Below, piece after piece: positions 46,092 through 54,597 of a stretch of 64,000 bases of DNA; position 1 is the stretch's first letter, and every line of letters starts with the position of its first letter. The notes under the pieces were generated by a model that saw only the letters and a program-made list of their open reading frames with translations, was not told the DNA's origin and searched no databases. The DNA is from Burkholderia sp. Bp9143. GTDB lineage: Bacteria; Pseudomonadota; Gammaproteobacteria; Burkholderiales; Burkholderiaceae. Location of the stretch: the NCBI RefSeq assembly GCF_003853645.1, contig NZ_QTPO01000009.1, forward strand, positions 124,001 through 188,000, read 5' to 3'. The position numbers and the translations under genes are program-made.

Positions 46092-46511
46092 ATGAACATT
46101 CTGTACAAGACCAGCGCCACGAGCACGGGCGGCCGCGATGGCCGCGCGGTATCCGCCGACAACAGGCTGGAAGTGAAGCTGGCCGCGCCGCGTGAGCTCG
46201 GCGGCACGGGCGCGGAAGGTACGAACCCGGAGCAGCTGTTCGCCGCAGGTTACTCGGCCTGTTTCCTCAGCGCGATGAAATTCGTCGCCGGCCAGAACAA
46301 GCAGGCGCTGCCGGCCGACACGCAGGTGACCGCGGAAGTGGGCATCGGCCCGAACGACGCAGGCGGCTTCGGGCTCGATATCGAACTGCGCGTATCGCTG
46401 CCGGGACTCGACAAGGCCGACGGACAGGCGCTGGTCGACAAGGCACACCACGTGTGCCCGTACTCGAACGCGACCCGCAACAACGTGCCGGTGCGCCTGA
46501 CGGTCGTTTGA
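46092..46511 (+). CDS. ohr: Organic hydroperoxide resistance protein Ohr
   Basis: Thiol peroxidase that reduces organic hydroperoxides, using lipoylated proteins as reductant. It has 139 residues from the ATG at 46092. The two catalytic cysteines are Cys57 (AAGYSACFLSAMKF) and Cys122 (HHVCPYSNATRNN). The substrate-binding region EGTNPEQLFAAGYSACF is standard for Ohr rather than OsmC. Its neighbour ohrR, with shared palindromes, makes this a complete organic-peroxide response module. Confidence 0.96.
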   Translation: MNILYKTSATSTGGRDGRAVSADNRLEVKLAAPRELGGTGAEGTNPEQLFAAGYSACFLSAMKFVAGQNKQALPADTQVTAEVGIGPNDAGGFGLDIELRVSLPGLDKADGQALVDKAHHVCPYSNATRNNVPVRLTVV

Positions 46512-46545
46512 CGCGACGCGCCGCGCCCGCACGGCGCCGAATGCA

Positions 46546-46584
46546 AAAAGGGCGTGTGCGGCTGCTTGCCGCACACGCCCTTTT
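46546..46584. terminator. Bidirectional terminator after ohr
   Basis: AAAAGGGCGTGTGCGGC and GCCGCACACGCCCTTTT form a perfect 17-bp stem between the convergent ohr and DUF3563 genes. Confidence 0.87.
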
Positions 46585-46630
46585 GCGTGATTCGCCGGAC
46601 CGGCTGACGCGCCGGCCCGCGCTGCGCTGC

Positions 46631-46807
46631 TTAACGCGAGCCGAACGAGAACGGACGGTTCATCGCCGCTTCGCGATCGATCTTGCGCATGCGGAATTCG
46701 AGATCGTAGATGTCGGTTGCTTCGGACAGGTACGCGTCGGCGCGCTCTTTCGCGGCCTTTTCAGCGTTCTTGGTCAGCATCAGGAAGAGGTGGCTCAGCA
46801 GGTACAT
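46631..46807 (-). CDS. Small DUF3563-type protein
   Basis: 58 residues: it begins MYLLSHLFLMLTKNAEKAAK, then RADAYLSEATDIYDLEFRMR and KIDREAAMNRPFSFGSR before TAA. The core YLSEATDIYDLEFRMRKIDR is the hallmark of DUF3563, a short protein family common in Burkholderia. The N-terminal 12 residues are hydrophobic, possibly membrane-attached. The function is unknown. A TATAAT -10 at 46853-46858 inside a perfect palindrome lies 46 bp upstream, so its expression is probably tightly controlled. Confidence 0.85.
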   Translation of the reverse strand: MYLLSHLFLMLTKNAEKAAKERADAYLSEATDIYDLEFRMRKIDREAAMNRPFSFGSR

Positions 46808-46837
46808 GTTCGATCTCGCAATCCAAAGGTTCTTTGA

Positions 46838-46871
46838 CTAGGGTTTTCCCGAATTATAGGGAAAACCCTAG
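46838..46871 (-). promoter_or_regulatory. Perfect palindrome enclosing the DUF3563 -10 element
   Basis: CTAGGGTTTTCCC (46838-46850) and GGGAAAACCCTAG (46859-46871) are perfect 13-bp inverted arms around 8 bp that read TATAATTC on the minus strand. The perfect -10 therefore sits in the spacer. No fair -35 is seen at 17 bp, so a bound protein could either block or assist polymerase. Confidence 0.7.
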
Positions 46872-46888
46872 GCTTTGGCTAGCGTCGA

Positions 46889-47998
46889 TCAGACGGTGCG
46901 TCGTTCGGTCGCCACAGTGCGACGATTCTCTTCGAAAAAGGACCAGATCATCGCACTTGCGTCGGGGCCGACCGCCGCATGAAACGGCACCGCTTCGTCG
47001 CCGCCGGCCCATTCATGGGCGAGCCCTTTCACGTGACAGAGCCGGACGATCGACTCGCCGTCGCGACGGACGTCGGTGATCTGCACGCCTGCCTCGCGCG
47101 TCTCCACACGCTCGCCGCCGCGCAGTGCGCCGCGGCTGTCCGCGAGCCCGTTCAGGCGCATGAACTGCACCGTGAGCTGGTCGGCATTCTTCGGCGCGAC
47201 GACATGGTCGCCGTCGCCCTGCACGATCAGCGCGGGCATGCCCGGATGCGCGCCGGCGTCGACCAGCGTGTCGACCACCGCGGCCGGGTTCTGCCGCAGG
47301 CCGCGCCGCATCACGTCCATCGCGCTGATCCCGGAATTCGCCTCGCCGAGCGCGGGGCCCGAGTGCAGCGCCACCGCCGCGAAGCGGTCCGGATGGTGCA
47401 GCGCGAGCAGCGCCGCCAGGCCCGCGCCGGCCGACAGCCCGGCGACATAGACGCGCGATGCGTCGAAGCCGTGCTCGTCGACGAGCGCATCGACGAGCGA
47501 CGCGACCGTATCCGCCTCGCCGCGGCCCGCGCGATCGGTGTCTTCGTACCAGTGCCAGCAGCCATGCGCATGGGCGCGCAGCGACTGCTCGGGGTACAGC
47601 ACAGCGAAGCCGTACTTGTCGGCCAGCAGGTTCATCCGGGTGCCCTGCGCGAACTCGTCGACCGATTGCTGGCAGCCGTGCAGCATCACCACGAGCGGTA
47701 TCGCGCCGCGCCTGCGGCCGGACGGGACGTACAACCCGTAGGCGAGCTGCTGGACCAGGCGGCCGAGCGCGGGCGCCATTGGATGCTCGCCGCGCGTCCA
47801 CTCGCCGCCCGCCCATGCAGCCGCGCGCGGCCGCACGCGCGACTCGCGCGGCGGGGACAGATCGGTAGCGGCACTCGACGCCGCAGCCTCGAGCGTATCG
47901 CGCGCGATTCGCTGGGCGTCGCGCGTCGCACGTTTGGCGGCCGGAGACAGCACACGTTTCATGCCGCCCAGCCATACCTTTGTCAGACTTTTGGTCAT
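46889..47998 (-). CDS. PHB depolymerase family esterase
   Basis: Alpha/beta hydrolase of 369 residues, esterase PHB type. The oxyanion-hole segment is VVMLHGCQQSVDEFA and the nucleophile is Ser189 in VAGLSAGAG. Candidate acid and His residues lie in VQGDGDHVVAP and GLAHEWAGGDEAVP. The first 60 residues are basic and helical (KRVLSPAAKRATRDAQRIAR), with no classical signal peptide, so intracellular granule association or an unusual export route are both possible. A composite repeat 33-80 bp upstream is a likely regulator site. True polyhydroxybutyrate activity is inferred from family. Confidence 0.88.
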   Translation of the reverse strand: MTKSLTKVWLGGMKRVLSPAAKRATRDAQRIARDTLEAAASSAATDLSPPRESRVRPRAAAWAGGEWTRGEHPMAPALGRLVQQLAYGLYVPSGRRRGAIPLVVMLHGCQQSVDEFAQGTRMNLLADKYGFAVLYPEQSLRAHAHGCWHWYEDTDRAGRGEADTVASLVDALVDEHGFDASRVYVAGLSAGAGLAALLALHHPDRFAAVALHSGPALGEANSGISAMDVMRRGLRQNPAAVVDTLVDAGAHPGMPALIVQGDGDHVVAPKNADQLTVQFMRLNGLADSRGALRGGERVETREAGVQITDVRRDGESIVRLCHVKGLAHEWAGGDEAVPFHAAVGPDASAMIWSFFEENRRTVATERRTV

Positions 47999-48030
47999 CG
48001 ATCAGGCTCGCAGTCAGGAAAAATAGGGAT

Positions 48031-48078
48031 ATAACATTGGGTGCATCGTTCGACTTTGTGCAATGCACCATAACATTG
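48031..48078. repeat. Composite inverted and direct repeat upstream of the PHB-depolymerase-type gene
   Basis: Layout: ATAACATTG (48031-48039), GGTGCAT (48040-48046), 16-bp centre, ATGCACC (48063-48069), ATAACATTG (48070-48078). The inner pair is inverted and the outer pair direct. It lies 33-80 bp before the esterase ATG and is far more AT-rich than its surroundings. Confidence 0.65.
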
Positions 48079-48246
48079 TTTATGGGATTTTTCCTGCACG
48101 CGGATAGTTCCCCGCGGGGCAAAAAACGGGCCTCGAGCACACGCGGCGCTATACTGGGGTTTGGCCGCTTGTATCCGTTGTAGTCGTTCTTTCCGGCTCG
48201 CGCGTTGATTTGAGCATTCGTCCCGCCTCTGCTCGTTCCCCTCCCG

Positions 48247-48948
48247 ATGTTCGACCTGCCCTCTCACCTGTGGATCACGATCACCTCGTTCGGTGGCGCC
48301 GGCCTGACCTTGCCGCTCGCGATCACGATCGCCGTGTGGCTGGCCCTCGGTTACTCGTGGCAGCGCGCGGCCGCGTGGCTCGGGGTGCTCGCGGCCGCGA
48401 TCGGGGTCGTCGCGCTTACGAAGATCGCGTTCCTCGGCTGGGGCATCGGCATCCGCGCGTGGGACTTCACGGGATTCAGCGGCCACGCGATGCTGTCGAC
48501 GTCGGTCTATCCCGTCGCGATCTTCCTCGCGCTGGTCCGCACGCGCATGCCGGTGCGGATCGCCGGCATCGCGCTCGGGCTCGCGGCCGGCATCGCGGTC
48601 GGCGTGTCGCGCGTCGCGCTCGACGCACATTCGCCGTCGGAATCGATCACCGGCTGCATCGTCGGCGCGATCGCCGCACTGGCGTTCATCGCCGGCTCGT
48701 GGCGCGCGGTGCCGCACCGCTGGTCGGTGCCGGCGGTCGTCGTGAGCCTCGCGCTCGTCACCGTCGCGCTGCACGGCATCACGGTGCCGTCGCACCGCTG
48801 GGTGACCAAGGTCGCGCTGGAGCTGTCGGGTCACGAGCGGCCGTTCGTCCGCGCCCGCTGGAAAGCCAATCCGAACTACCGGCCGGCATCGCAGCCGTCG
48901 TCGCTGCACCGCACCGGCGGGTCGCCGCCGAGGTTGCTGCACGCGTGA
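48247..48948 (+). CDS. PAP2-superfamily membrane phosphatase
   Basis: Integral membrane protein of 233 residues with about six transmembrane segments. The PAP2 motifs are recognisable but varied: FSGHAM in place of PSGH, and SRVALDAHSPSE in place of SRxxxxxHxxxD, with the final Asp as Glu. The first motif (KxxxxxxRP) is only partly visible in KIAFLGWGIGIR. Members dephosphorylate lipid phosphates such as phosphatidic acid or undecaprenyl pyrophosphate. The C-terminal 35 residues are Pro/Ser/Arg-rich. Active, but with altered residues, is my reading; the substrate is unknown. Confidence 0.85.
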   Translation: MFDLPSHLWITITSFGGAGLTLPLAITIAVWLALGYSWQRAAAWLGVLAAAIGVVALTKIAFLGWGIGIRAWDFTGFSGHAMLSTSVYPVAIFLALVRTRMPVRIAGIALGLAAGIAVGVSRVALDAHSPSESITGCIVGAIAALAFIAGSWRAVPHRWSVPAVVVSLALVTVALHGITVPSHRWVTKVALELSGHERPFVRARWKANPNYRPASQPSSLHRTGGSPPRLLHA

Positions 48949-49027
48949 CGGGCCGCGCTCACGTCATTCCCGTCACCTTTCAAGTCTGAAGATTTCATGC
49001 GCGCCGTCGCATGAACGGTATGTCGAG

Positions 49028-49051
49028 CGTTATAACCCGCCCTATATTACG
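49028..49051. promoter_or_regulatory. Candidate ModE box upstream of modA
   Basis: CGTTATA (49028-49034) and TATATTACG (49043-49051) form an imperfect dyad 34 bp before the modA ATG. The pattern resembles known Mo-boxes (CGTTATA...TATAACG). ModE is encoded at the other end of the cluster. Confidence 0.6.
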
Positions 49052-49084
49052 ATTACAGCTTTCAACCATTCAAACGACCCGACC

Positions 49085-49882
49085 ATGCGCTCGACCGTCC
49101 GCCCGCTCCGCCGCACCCTGCTCTGCCTGCTGCCGCTCGCCGCGCTTGCCGCGGGCATCGCGTTCAGCGCACCGGCTTCCGCCGCCGACGAGCTGGTCGT
49201 GTCGGCGGCCGCGAGCCTGACGAATGCGTTCAAGGCAGTCGGCGATGCGTATCAGAAGCAGCATCCGGACACCAAGGTGCTGTTCAACTTCGGCGCGTCG
49301 GACGTGCTGATGCAGCAGATCGCCAAGGGCGCGCCGGCCGACGTGTTCGCATCGGCCGACCAGAAGGCGATGGATCGCGCTGTGAGTGAAAAGGTCGTCG
49401 TGCCCGGCACGCGCCGCGATTTCGCGGCGAACTCGCTCGTGCTGATCGTGCCGGCGGACAGCCACGCGGCCGCGCCGACATCGCTGAACGACCTGACGGC
49501 GCCCGGCGTGAAGCGCATCGCGTACGGCGACCCGGCGTCGGTACCGGTCGGCCGCTACACCGAAGGCGCACTGCGTGCGGCAGGCGTGTGGGACGCCGTC
49601 AGCGCGAAGGGCGTGCTGGCCGCCAACGTGCGCCAGAGCCTCGATTACGTCGCGCGCGGCGAAGTCGACGCGGGCTTCGTGTTCGGCACCGACGCGGCGA
49701 TCATGCCGGGCCGCGTGAAGGTCGCGCTGACCGTGCCGACGCAGACGGCCATCACCTATCCGATCGCCGTGGTCAAGGACAGCCGCCATTCCGTGCAGGC
49801 GCAATCGTTCATCGACTTCGTCGCGTCGCCGCAGGGCCAGGCGGTGCTGGCGACGTTCGGCTTCAAGCCCGCGGGCAAGTGA
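49085..49882 (+). CDS. modA: Molybdate ABC transporter substrate-binding protein
   Basis: Periplasmic molybdate-binding protein of 265 residues. The signal peptide ends near residue 34 (GIAFSAPASAADELVV). The mature start VSAAASLTNAFKAVGDAY carries the ligand-binding Ser/Ala residues of ModA, followed by FNFGASDVLMQQIAKGAPAD and ADQKAMDRA. It lies 7 bp before modB in one operon. Confidence 0.95.
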   Translation: MRSTVRPLRRTLLCLLPLAALAAGIAFSAPASAADELVVSAAASLTNAFKAVGDAYQKQHPDTKVLFNFGASDVLMQQIAKGAPADVFASADQKAMDRAVSEKVVVPGTRRDFAANSLVLIVPADSHAAAPTSLNDLTAPGVKRIAYGDPASVPVGRYTEGALRAAGVWDAVSAKGVLAANVRQSLDYVARGEVDAGFVFGTDAAIMPGRVKVALTVPTQTAITYPIAVVKDSRHSVQAQSFIDFVASPQGQAVLATFGFKPAGK

Positions 49883-49889
49883 GCGCAGC

Positions 49890-50570
49890 ATGATGCAGGA
49901 CGCCTGGGTACCGCTGCTGTTGTCGCTGAAGGTTGCCGGCTGGGCGACCGCGCTCGACATCGTGCTCGGCGTCGCCGCCGCCTTCGCGCTCGCGCGCTGG
50001 CGCTCGCCGATGCGCGACGTGGTCGATTCGCTGCTGACGCTGCCGCTCGTACTGCCGCCGACAGTGCTCGGCTATTACCTGCTCGTGCTGCTCGGCCGGC
50101 GCGGCGTGTTCGGCGCGTGGCTCGACACGCTCGGCATCGAACTCGTCTTCACGTGGCAGGGCGCGGTGATCGCGTCGATGGTCGTCGCGTTCCCGCTGAT
50201 CCTGAAATCGGCGCGCACCGCGTTCGAAAGCGTCGATCCGCATCTCGAGCGCGCGGCACGCACGCTCGGGCTCGGCGAAGCCGCGGTGTTCTTCCGCGTG
50301 ACGCTGCCGCTCGCCACGCGCGGCATCCTGGCCGGTGCGCTGCTTGCCTTCGCGCGCGCGCTCGGCGAATTCGGCGCGACGCTGATGATCGCCGGCAACC
50401 TGCCCGGCCGCACGCAGACGCTGTCGGTCGCGATCTATGCGGCGGTGCAGGCGGGCGACGACAGCACGGCCAACTTCCTCGTGCTGGTGACGTCGATCAC
50501 CTGTGTGCTCGTGCTGCTCGCGACCGGCTGGCTCGTGCCGTCGCGCGCCGGGCGGAGCCAGCTGACATGA
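49890..50570 (+). CDS. modB: Molybdate ABC transporter permease
   Basis: Inner-membrane subunit of 226 residues with about five transmembrane helices. The permease EAA-type motif is seen in ERAARTLGLGEAAVFFRVTL, which contacts the ATPase, and LPLVLPPTVLGYYLLVLLG is typical of ModB. It sits between modA and modC. Confidence 0.95.
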   Translation: MMQDAWVPLLLSLKVAGWATALDIVLGVAAAFALARWRSPMRDVVDSLLTLPLVLPPTVLGYYLLVLLGRRGVFGAWLDTLGIELVFTWQGAVIASMVVAFPLILKSARTAFESVDPHLERAARTLGLGEAAVFFRVTLPLATRGILAGALLAFARALGEFGATLMIAGNLPGRTQTLSVAIYAAVQAGDDSTANFLVLVTSITCVLVLLATGWLVPSRAGRSQLT

Positions 50571-50676
50571 CGCGCCGGCCGCATCCGTACCGCTGCGCCG
50601 CACCGGTCGCGGCAAAACGCCTTCCCGTCGCGCGGGCGGTTTCCCGCACGCGCGGCGCGGCACGACGGAGGCCCGC

Positions 50677-51378
50677 ATGAGCGTCGCCGTCGATATCCGC
50701 AAGACCTACGCGAACGCCGAACGCCGCTTCACGCTCGACGTGTCGTTCACGGCCAACACGCAGCGCGTCGTGCTGTTCGGGCCGTCCGGCGCGGGCAAGA
50801 GCATGACGCTGCTGGCCATCGCCGGCCTGCTGTCGCCCGACGAAGGCACGATCACGCTGAACGGCGAAACGCTATTCGATTCCGCGCGCGGCATCGACGT
50901 GCCGACCCGGGCGCGCCGCGTCGCGTACCTGTTCCAGGACTATGCGCTGTTTCCGCACCTGAACGTGCGCCAGAACATCGCGTTCGGGCTCACGCCCGGC
51001 CTGCGCAACCCGCGTGCGAAGTCTGTGCCGCCCGAAGTCGCGTACTGGCTGCAGGCGTTCGAACTCGACACGCTCGCCGGGCAATTCCCGTCGCAGCTGT
51101 CGGGCGGACAGAAGCAGCGCGTCGCGCTTGCCCGCGCGCTGGTCGCGCGACCGCACATCCTGCTGCTCGACGAGCCGTTCGCGGCGCTCGACGGCGCGAT
51201 GCGCCAGCGCATGCGCCACGAACTCGCCGAACTGCAGGCGCGGCTCGATATCCCGATGGTGCTCATCTCGCACGACCCCGACGACGTCGCCGCGTTCGGC
51301 GACCAGGTCGTGCAACTGAACGAAGGACGCGTGCAGGCCGCAACGTCGCACGCCGAGTGGCCGACGCGCGTCACGTGA
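50677..51378 (+). CDS. modC: Molybdate ABC transporter ATPase, without TOBE domain
   Basis: ATP-binding subunit of 233 residues. All ATPase motifs are intact: Walker A GPSGAGKS (35-42), Q-loop LFQDYALFPH, signature LSGGQ (141-145), Walker B ILLLDEP (161-167) and the switch His199. Typical ModC proteins have about 350 residues, with a C-terminal molybdate-sensing TOBE/Mop domain; here the protein ends right after the ATPase domain. Sensing may instead rest on ModE. It starts 106 bp after modB. Confidence 0.93.
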   Translation: MSVAVDIRKTYANAERRFTLDVSFTANTQRVVLFGPSGAGKSMTLLAIAGLLSPDEGTITLNGETLFDSARGIDVPTRARRVAYLFQDYALFPHLNVRQNIAFGLTPGLRNPRAKSVPPEVAYWLQAFELDTLAGQFPSQLSGGQKQRVALARALVARPHILLLDEPFAALDGAMRQRMRHELAELQARLDIPMVLISHDPDDVAAFGDQVVQLNEGRVQAATSHAEWPTRVT

Positions 51379-51561
51379 TCGCGCGAAGGCGGTGGCCCTC
51401 GCGGCCATGTTGGAGCCTGAGAGAAGCCGTACGGGCGGCACAAGCTGGAACAAGCTGAAATGACGATCGAAGCCGGCGCCTCGTGCACGTTGGGCGGTGC
51501 CGGTTTCGCCTCTCCGCCCACGGTCATCGACAGAAACGGCGCGCGCTGGCACCGCGCGCGG

Positions 51562-52407
51562 TCAGCCCGTCACCGCGAGAATCACGCTCGATGCCTTGAA
51601 CAGCGCGATCGCACGCCGGCCGGCGTCGAGTTGCAACGCGCCGACGCTGTCGTTCGTGACCACAGCCGTGAGCGTCCCGCCACCGTCGAGCGCCAGCGTC
51701 ACCTCGCTGTTCACGGCGCCCGCCACGACGGTGTCGACCGTCCCGTGCAACTGGTTGCGTGCGGAGACCTTCAAAGTCGCTTCGGCTCCGCCGTCATCGT
51801 CGACCGCCAGCACGACCCACGACGCCTTCACGAGCGCGCACGCATCCGCGCCGGGCTGCAGGCCGAGCGCGTCGGCGCTTTCGTGCGTCAGCACCGCGAC
51901 GATCACCTGCCCGCCGGGCAGCACGAGTGTCACCTCATCGTTCACCGTGCCGCGCACGATCGACTCGACCTTGCCGAACAACTGGTTGCGCGCGCTCGTC
52001 TTCATCCCGATCCGGCCGATCAGTGCCCAGTCGACGTCGAAGCCGGACACCGCCGCGCTCGCGGCGTCGATGAAGCGGCGATGCTCGCGCTCGATCGTGC
52101 GAAACGCGGCGATCAGCGACGTGGCGCGCGGCGTCAGCGTGGTGCCGCCACCGCCCTTGCCGCCCGTCGCGCGCGTGACGAGCGGCTCGCCGGCCAGGTT
52201 GTTCATCGTATCGATCGCATCCCACGCGGCCTTGTAGCTGAGGCCGACGGCCTTCGCCGCGCGCGTGATCGAACCGGTGTCGCCGATCGCCGCGAGCAGC
52301 GCGATGCGGGTGGCACCGCCGAGCGTCTGCTGGCCCGCGCGCAGCCACAGTTCGCCGCCCAGTTCGAGCGGCCCGGCGGAGGAGGAAGGAGGCGACGCAT
52401 CGCTCAT
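51562..52407 (-). CDS. modE: Molybdate-responsive regulator ModE with two TOBE domains
   Basis: Transcription factor of 281 residues. The N-terminal LysR-like winged helix covers about 15-125 (RIALLAAIGDTGSITRAAKA). Two Mop/TOBE domains follow, at about 138-205 and 213-281, each opening with the SARNQL motif. In the presence of molybdate ModE is expected to bind the box upstream of modA and repress the transporter. It is convergent with modC, 183 bp away. Confidence 0.94.
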   Translation of the reverse strand: MSDASPPSSSAGPLELGGELWLRAGQQTLGGATRIALLAAIGDTGSITRAAKAVGLSYKAAWDAIDTMNNLAGEPLVTRATGGKGGGGTTLTPRATSLIAAFRTIEREHRRFIDAASAAVSGFDVDWALIGRIGMKTSARNQLFGKVESIVRGTVNDEVTLVLPGGQVIVAVLTHESADALGLQPGADACALVKASWVVLAVDDDGGAEATLKVSARNQLHGTVDTVVAGAVNSEVTLALDGGGTLTAVVTNDSVGALQLDAGRRAIALFKASSVILAVTG

Positions 52408-52455
52408 CGGTCTGTCCGAAGGAAACGGGGGGCCATTATAGTGAGCGCGCGCCGC

Positions 52456-54087
52456 TCAGCGCGGCTTGCCGTCGAGCCTCGGCGGGCGCAGGCTCGCGAG
52501 CAGCACCTCGGCGTCGCTCGCCGCGCGTTGCTCGAGCGCGGCACCGTAGCCGCGCACGAAGCCGAGCTGATACGCGGGCGCCGCCAGTTGCTCGAGATGA
52601 TGCAGCGCGACCATCGTGTCGTTCGCCTCGCCGAGCACGCTCTGCACGCGCGCGAGCGTCTTGACCGTTTCGTTGCGGGTGCGGCGCGACGCCAGCGACG
52701 CGAAGAATTCGAGCGCATAGCGCAGCCGCTTCGCATCGATCCGCACCTGGTGCCGGGCAGCCGTATCGAGCGACGTGAGCGACGGCGATGCATACAGGTG
52801 ACCGAACAACCGCCGCACGCGCTTGGTTGCGTGACGCCGCAGCGACGGCGTTTCGTCGTCGCCGGCGGCCGGCGGCAGCGCAAGCGCGCTCAGCCATTCG
52901 AGCCAGCCGAGCGTCAGGCGCGCATAGCGCGCCGAATGCAGTGCCTGGCGCAGTTCGACGCGCGCCGCCATCGCCTGGACGCGCGCGGCGTCGAGCGTGC
53001 CGTCCCAGTCGGCGCTGCCGCCATCGGCCGAGATCAGCGCGGGCAAGCTTTCGGTCGAGAATACGTCCCAGTCGCGCACCGTGCCGAGCAGCGCGGCGAG
53101 CCAGCGCAAGTCGACGCCGAAGGTGCTCTGCCATTGCTCGTCCGCGAAGCGCGGAAAGAAGCGCATCAGCGTGCGCAGCCGGCGCAGCGCGACGCGCATC
53201 TGGTGCACGAATTCGGGATCGTCGCGATCGAGCACGCCGCCCTCGTTGCCGAGCCACTGCGCGGCGATGTCGCCGGACAGCGCGAACAGCGCGGCCCGCT
53301 GCGTGCGGACGCCGGTCAGGTCGACGAGTTGCGCCTTGACCGGGCCGGCGACGGCGGGCTCGCCCGTGCACGCGCGATCGATCACGCTGGTCAACTGCAC
53401 GAACGCGGGCCATGCGCCGCTGAGCTCGCGCGCGGCGGCGAACAGCGCGCGCAGCGCGGCCGTGCGTGAGGCGACGGTTTCCCAGTCGGGCGCCGCGAGG
53501 CGCAGCTCGACGTGGCGGCACGGGGGCTCGGCGCCGCCGTGCAGCGTGACGTCGTCGAGCGTCATCTCGACCACCACGCCGCTGTCGTCCGCCCATCGCC
53601 CGCGCCGCCGCTCGCTGACGAGCCGCAGCGGCGCCGGTCCGGTGGACGCGGCGACCGCCGCTTCGTCAACGGCGTCGGCCGGCACGCGATCGCCCTCGCC
53701 CGTTGCCTCCGCCGATTCCGCATCGGCGATCGGCGCCGTCGTGGGCGTGGCCACGGCGATGCCTGCGTGTTCGGCATCGAACAGTTCGCGCGCCACGACA
53801 CCGGGCGCGAATACCTTCGTGCGCGACGCGACGACACGCCGCCCCTGCGCGTTCGACTCGATCCACGTCCACCAGCACTCGCCGGGGCTCGGCTCGGCCT
53901 CCTCGACCTGGCACGGCTCGATCGTCACGCGCTCCTGGCCGCGCCGCATCCGCACCTGAGGACAGATCCGCCACGCGCGGACGAGTTCGGCGCCGAAGTC
54001 GCGCTGCTCACCACGGGCCCGGCTTCCCGCCTTGACCGGCCAACCTTCCAGCGACAGGCACAACACGATTTCCAGCACACGCGACAT
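52456..54087 (-). CDS. CHAD-domain protein with divergent CYTH-like N-terminus
   Basis: 543 residues. The C-terminal half (about 275-520) is a CHAD domain, a helical bundle with conserved His and basic residues: FVHQMRVALRRLRTLMRFFP, HQVRIDAKRLRYALEFFAS and MVALHHLEQLA. CHAD proteins bind polyphosphate. The N-terminal part starts EIVLCLSLEGWPVKAG, which is only reminiscent of the ExExK start of CYTH triphosphatases, and lacks a clear ExExK; residues 120-160 are Ala/Glu-rich and probably disordered. It may therefore be a polyphosphate-binding protein without triphosphatase activity. Its start lies 127 bp from the tautomerase gene, on the same strand. Confidence 0.85.
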   Translation of the reverse strand: MSRVLEIVLCLSLEGWPVKAGSRARGEQRDFGAELVRAWRICPQVRMRRGQERVTIEPCQVEEAEPSPGECWWTWIESNAQGRRVVASRTKVFAPGVVARELFDAEHAGIAVATPTTAPIADAESAEATGEGDRVPADAVDEAAVAASTGPAPLRLVSERRRGRWADDSGVVVEMTLDDVTLHGGAEPPCRHVELRLAAPDWETVASRTAALRALFAAARELSGAWPAFVQLTSVIDRACTGEPAVAGPVKAQLVDLTGVRTQRAALFALSGDIAAQWLGNEGGVLDRDDPEFVHQMRVALRRLRTLMRFFPRFADEQWQSTFGVDLRWLAALLGTVRDWDVFSTESLPALISADGGSADWDGTLDAARVQAMAARVELRQALHSARYARLTLGWLEWLSALALPPAAGDDETPSLRRHATKRVRRLFGHLYASPSLTSLDTAARHQVRIDAKRLRYALEFFASLASRRTRNETVKTLARVQSVLGEANDTMVALHHLEQLAAPAYQLGFVRGYGAALEQRAASDAEVLLASLRPPRLDGKPR

Positions 54088-54213
54088 GGAGGCTCCTGCA
54101 CATGAAGAATCGCCGGCGCATCCTCCGTGCCGGCGTCGCCCGTGAAGCAGCTTCCATAGTACACGCCGTAAAAACGCGTGGGCGACGATCTGGCCCTGTC
54201 GCCCCGTCGCGCG

Positions 54214-54597
54214 TCAAACGACGTATTGCGCGATGCCGTTGCCGAACGACCAGTCCTCCTTCAGCACTTCGACGAGACTGATGAAGACGTCCTGCGGCCG
54301 CACGCCGGGCTGCCGCGCGAGGTTCTCCGCGATGGTCCGGTACAGCGCCTGCTTCTGCTCGAGCGTGCGCGTGTTGTTCGCCGTGATCTGGACCATCACG
54401 AGATCGTCGCTGCGTTCGATGTCGAGGTAATGGCGGCCGAAGAAGAAGTTCTCGGCCGAGTGCTCGGTCACGACCATGAAGATGTCGTCCTCGGGCACGT
54501 TGAACGTTTGCATCAGCGCGCGATGCACGCCGTCGACGAGCGCCGCACGGTAGGCGGCCGGTTTGCCTTCGCGCACTGCAATACGGGTGAACGGCAT
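54214..54597 (-). CDS. Tautomerase-family protein
   Basis: 127 residues with the 4-oxalocrotonate-tautomerase fold. The catalytic Pro is the second residue (MPFTRIAVREGK), becoming N-terminal after Met removal, and the length fits a two-domain-like subunit of the malonate-semialdehyde-decarboxylase/Tautomerase_2 group. The segment RHYLDIERSDDLVMVQITAN is typical of that group. It is divergent from a LysR gene 109 bp away, which probably regulates it. Substrate unknown. Confidence 0.88.
   Translation of the reverse strand: MPFTRIAVREGKPAAYRAALVDGVHRALMQTFNVPEDDIFMVVTEHSAENFFFGRHYLDIERSDDLVMVQITANNTRTLEQKQALYRTIAENLARQPGVRPQDVFISLVEVLKEDWSFGNGIAQYVV

Noticed and set aside
50567-50680. 37-codon frame between modB and modC (ATGA overlap with modB)
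   Set aside because: Good position for a coupled gene, but the product is Arg/Pro-rich with no recognisable sequence.
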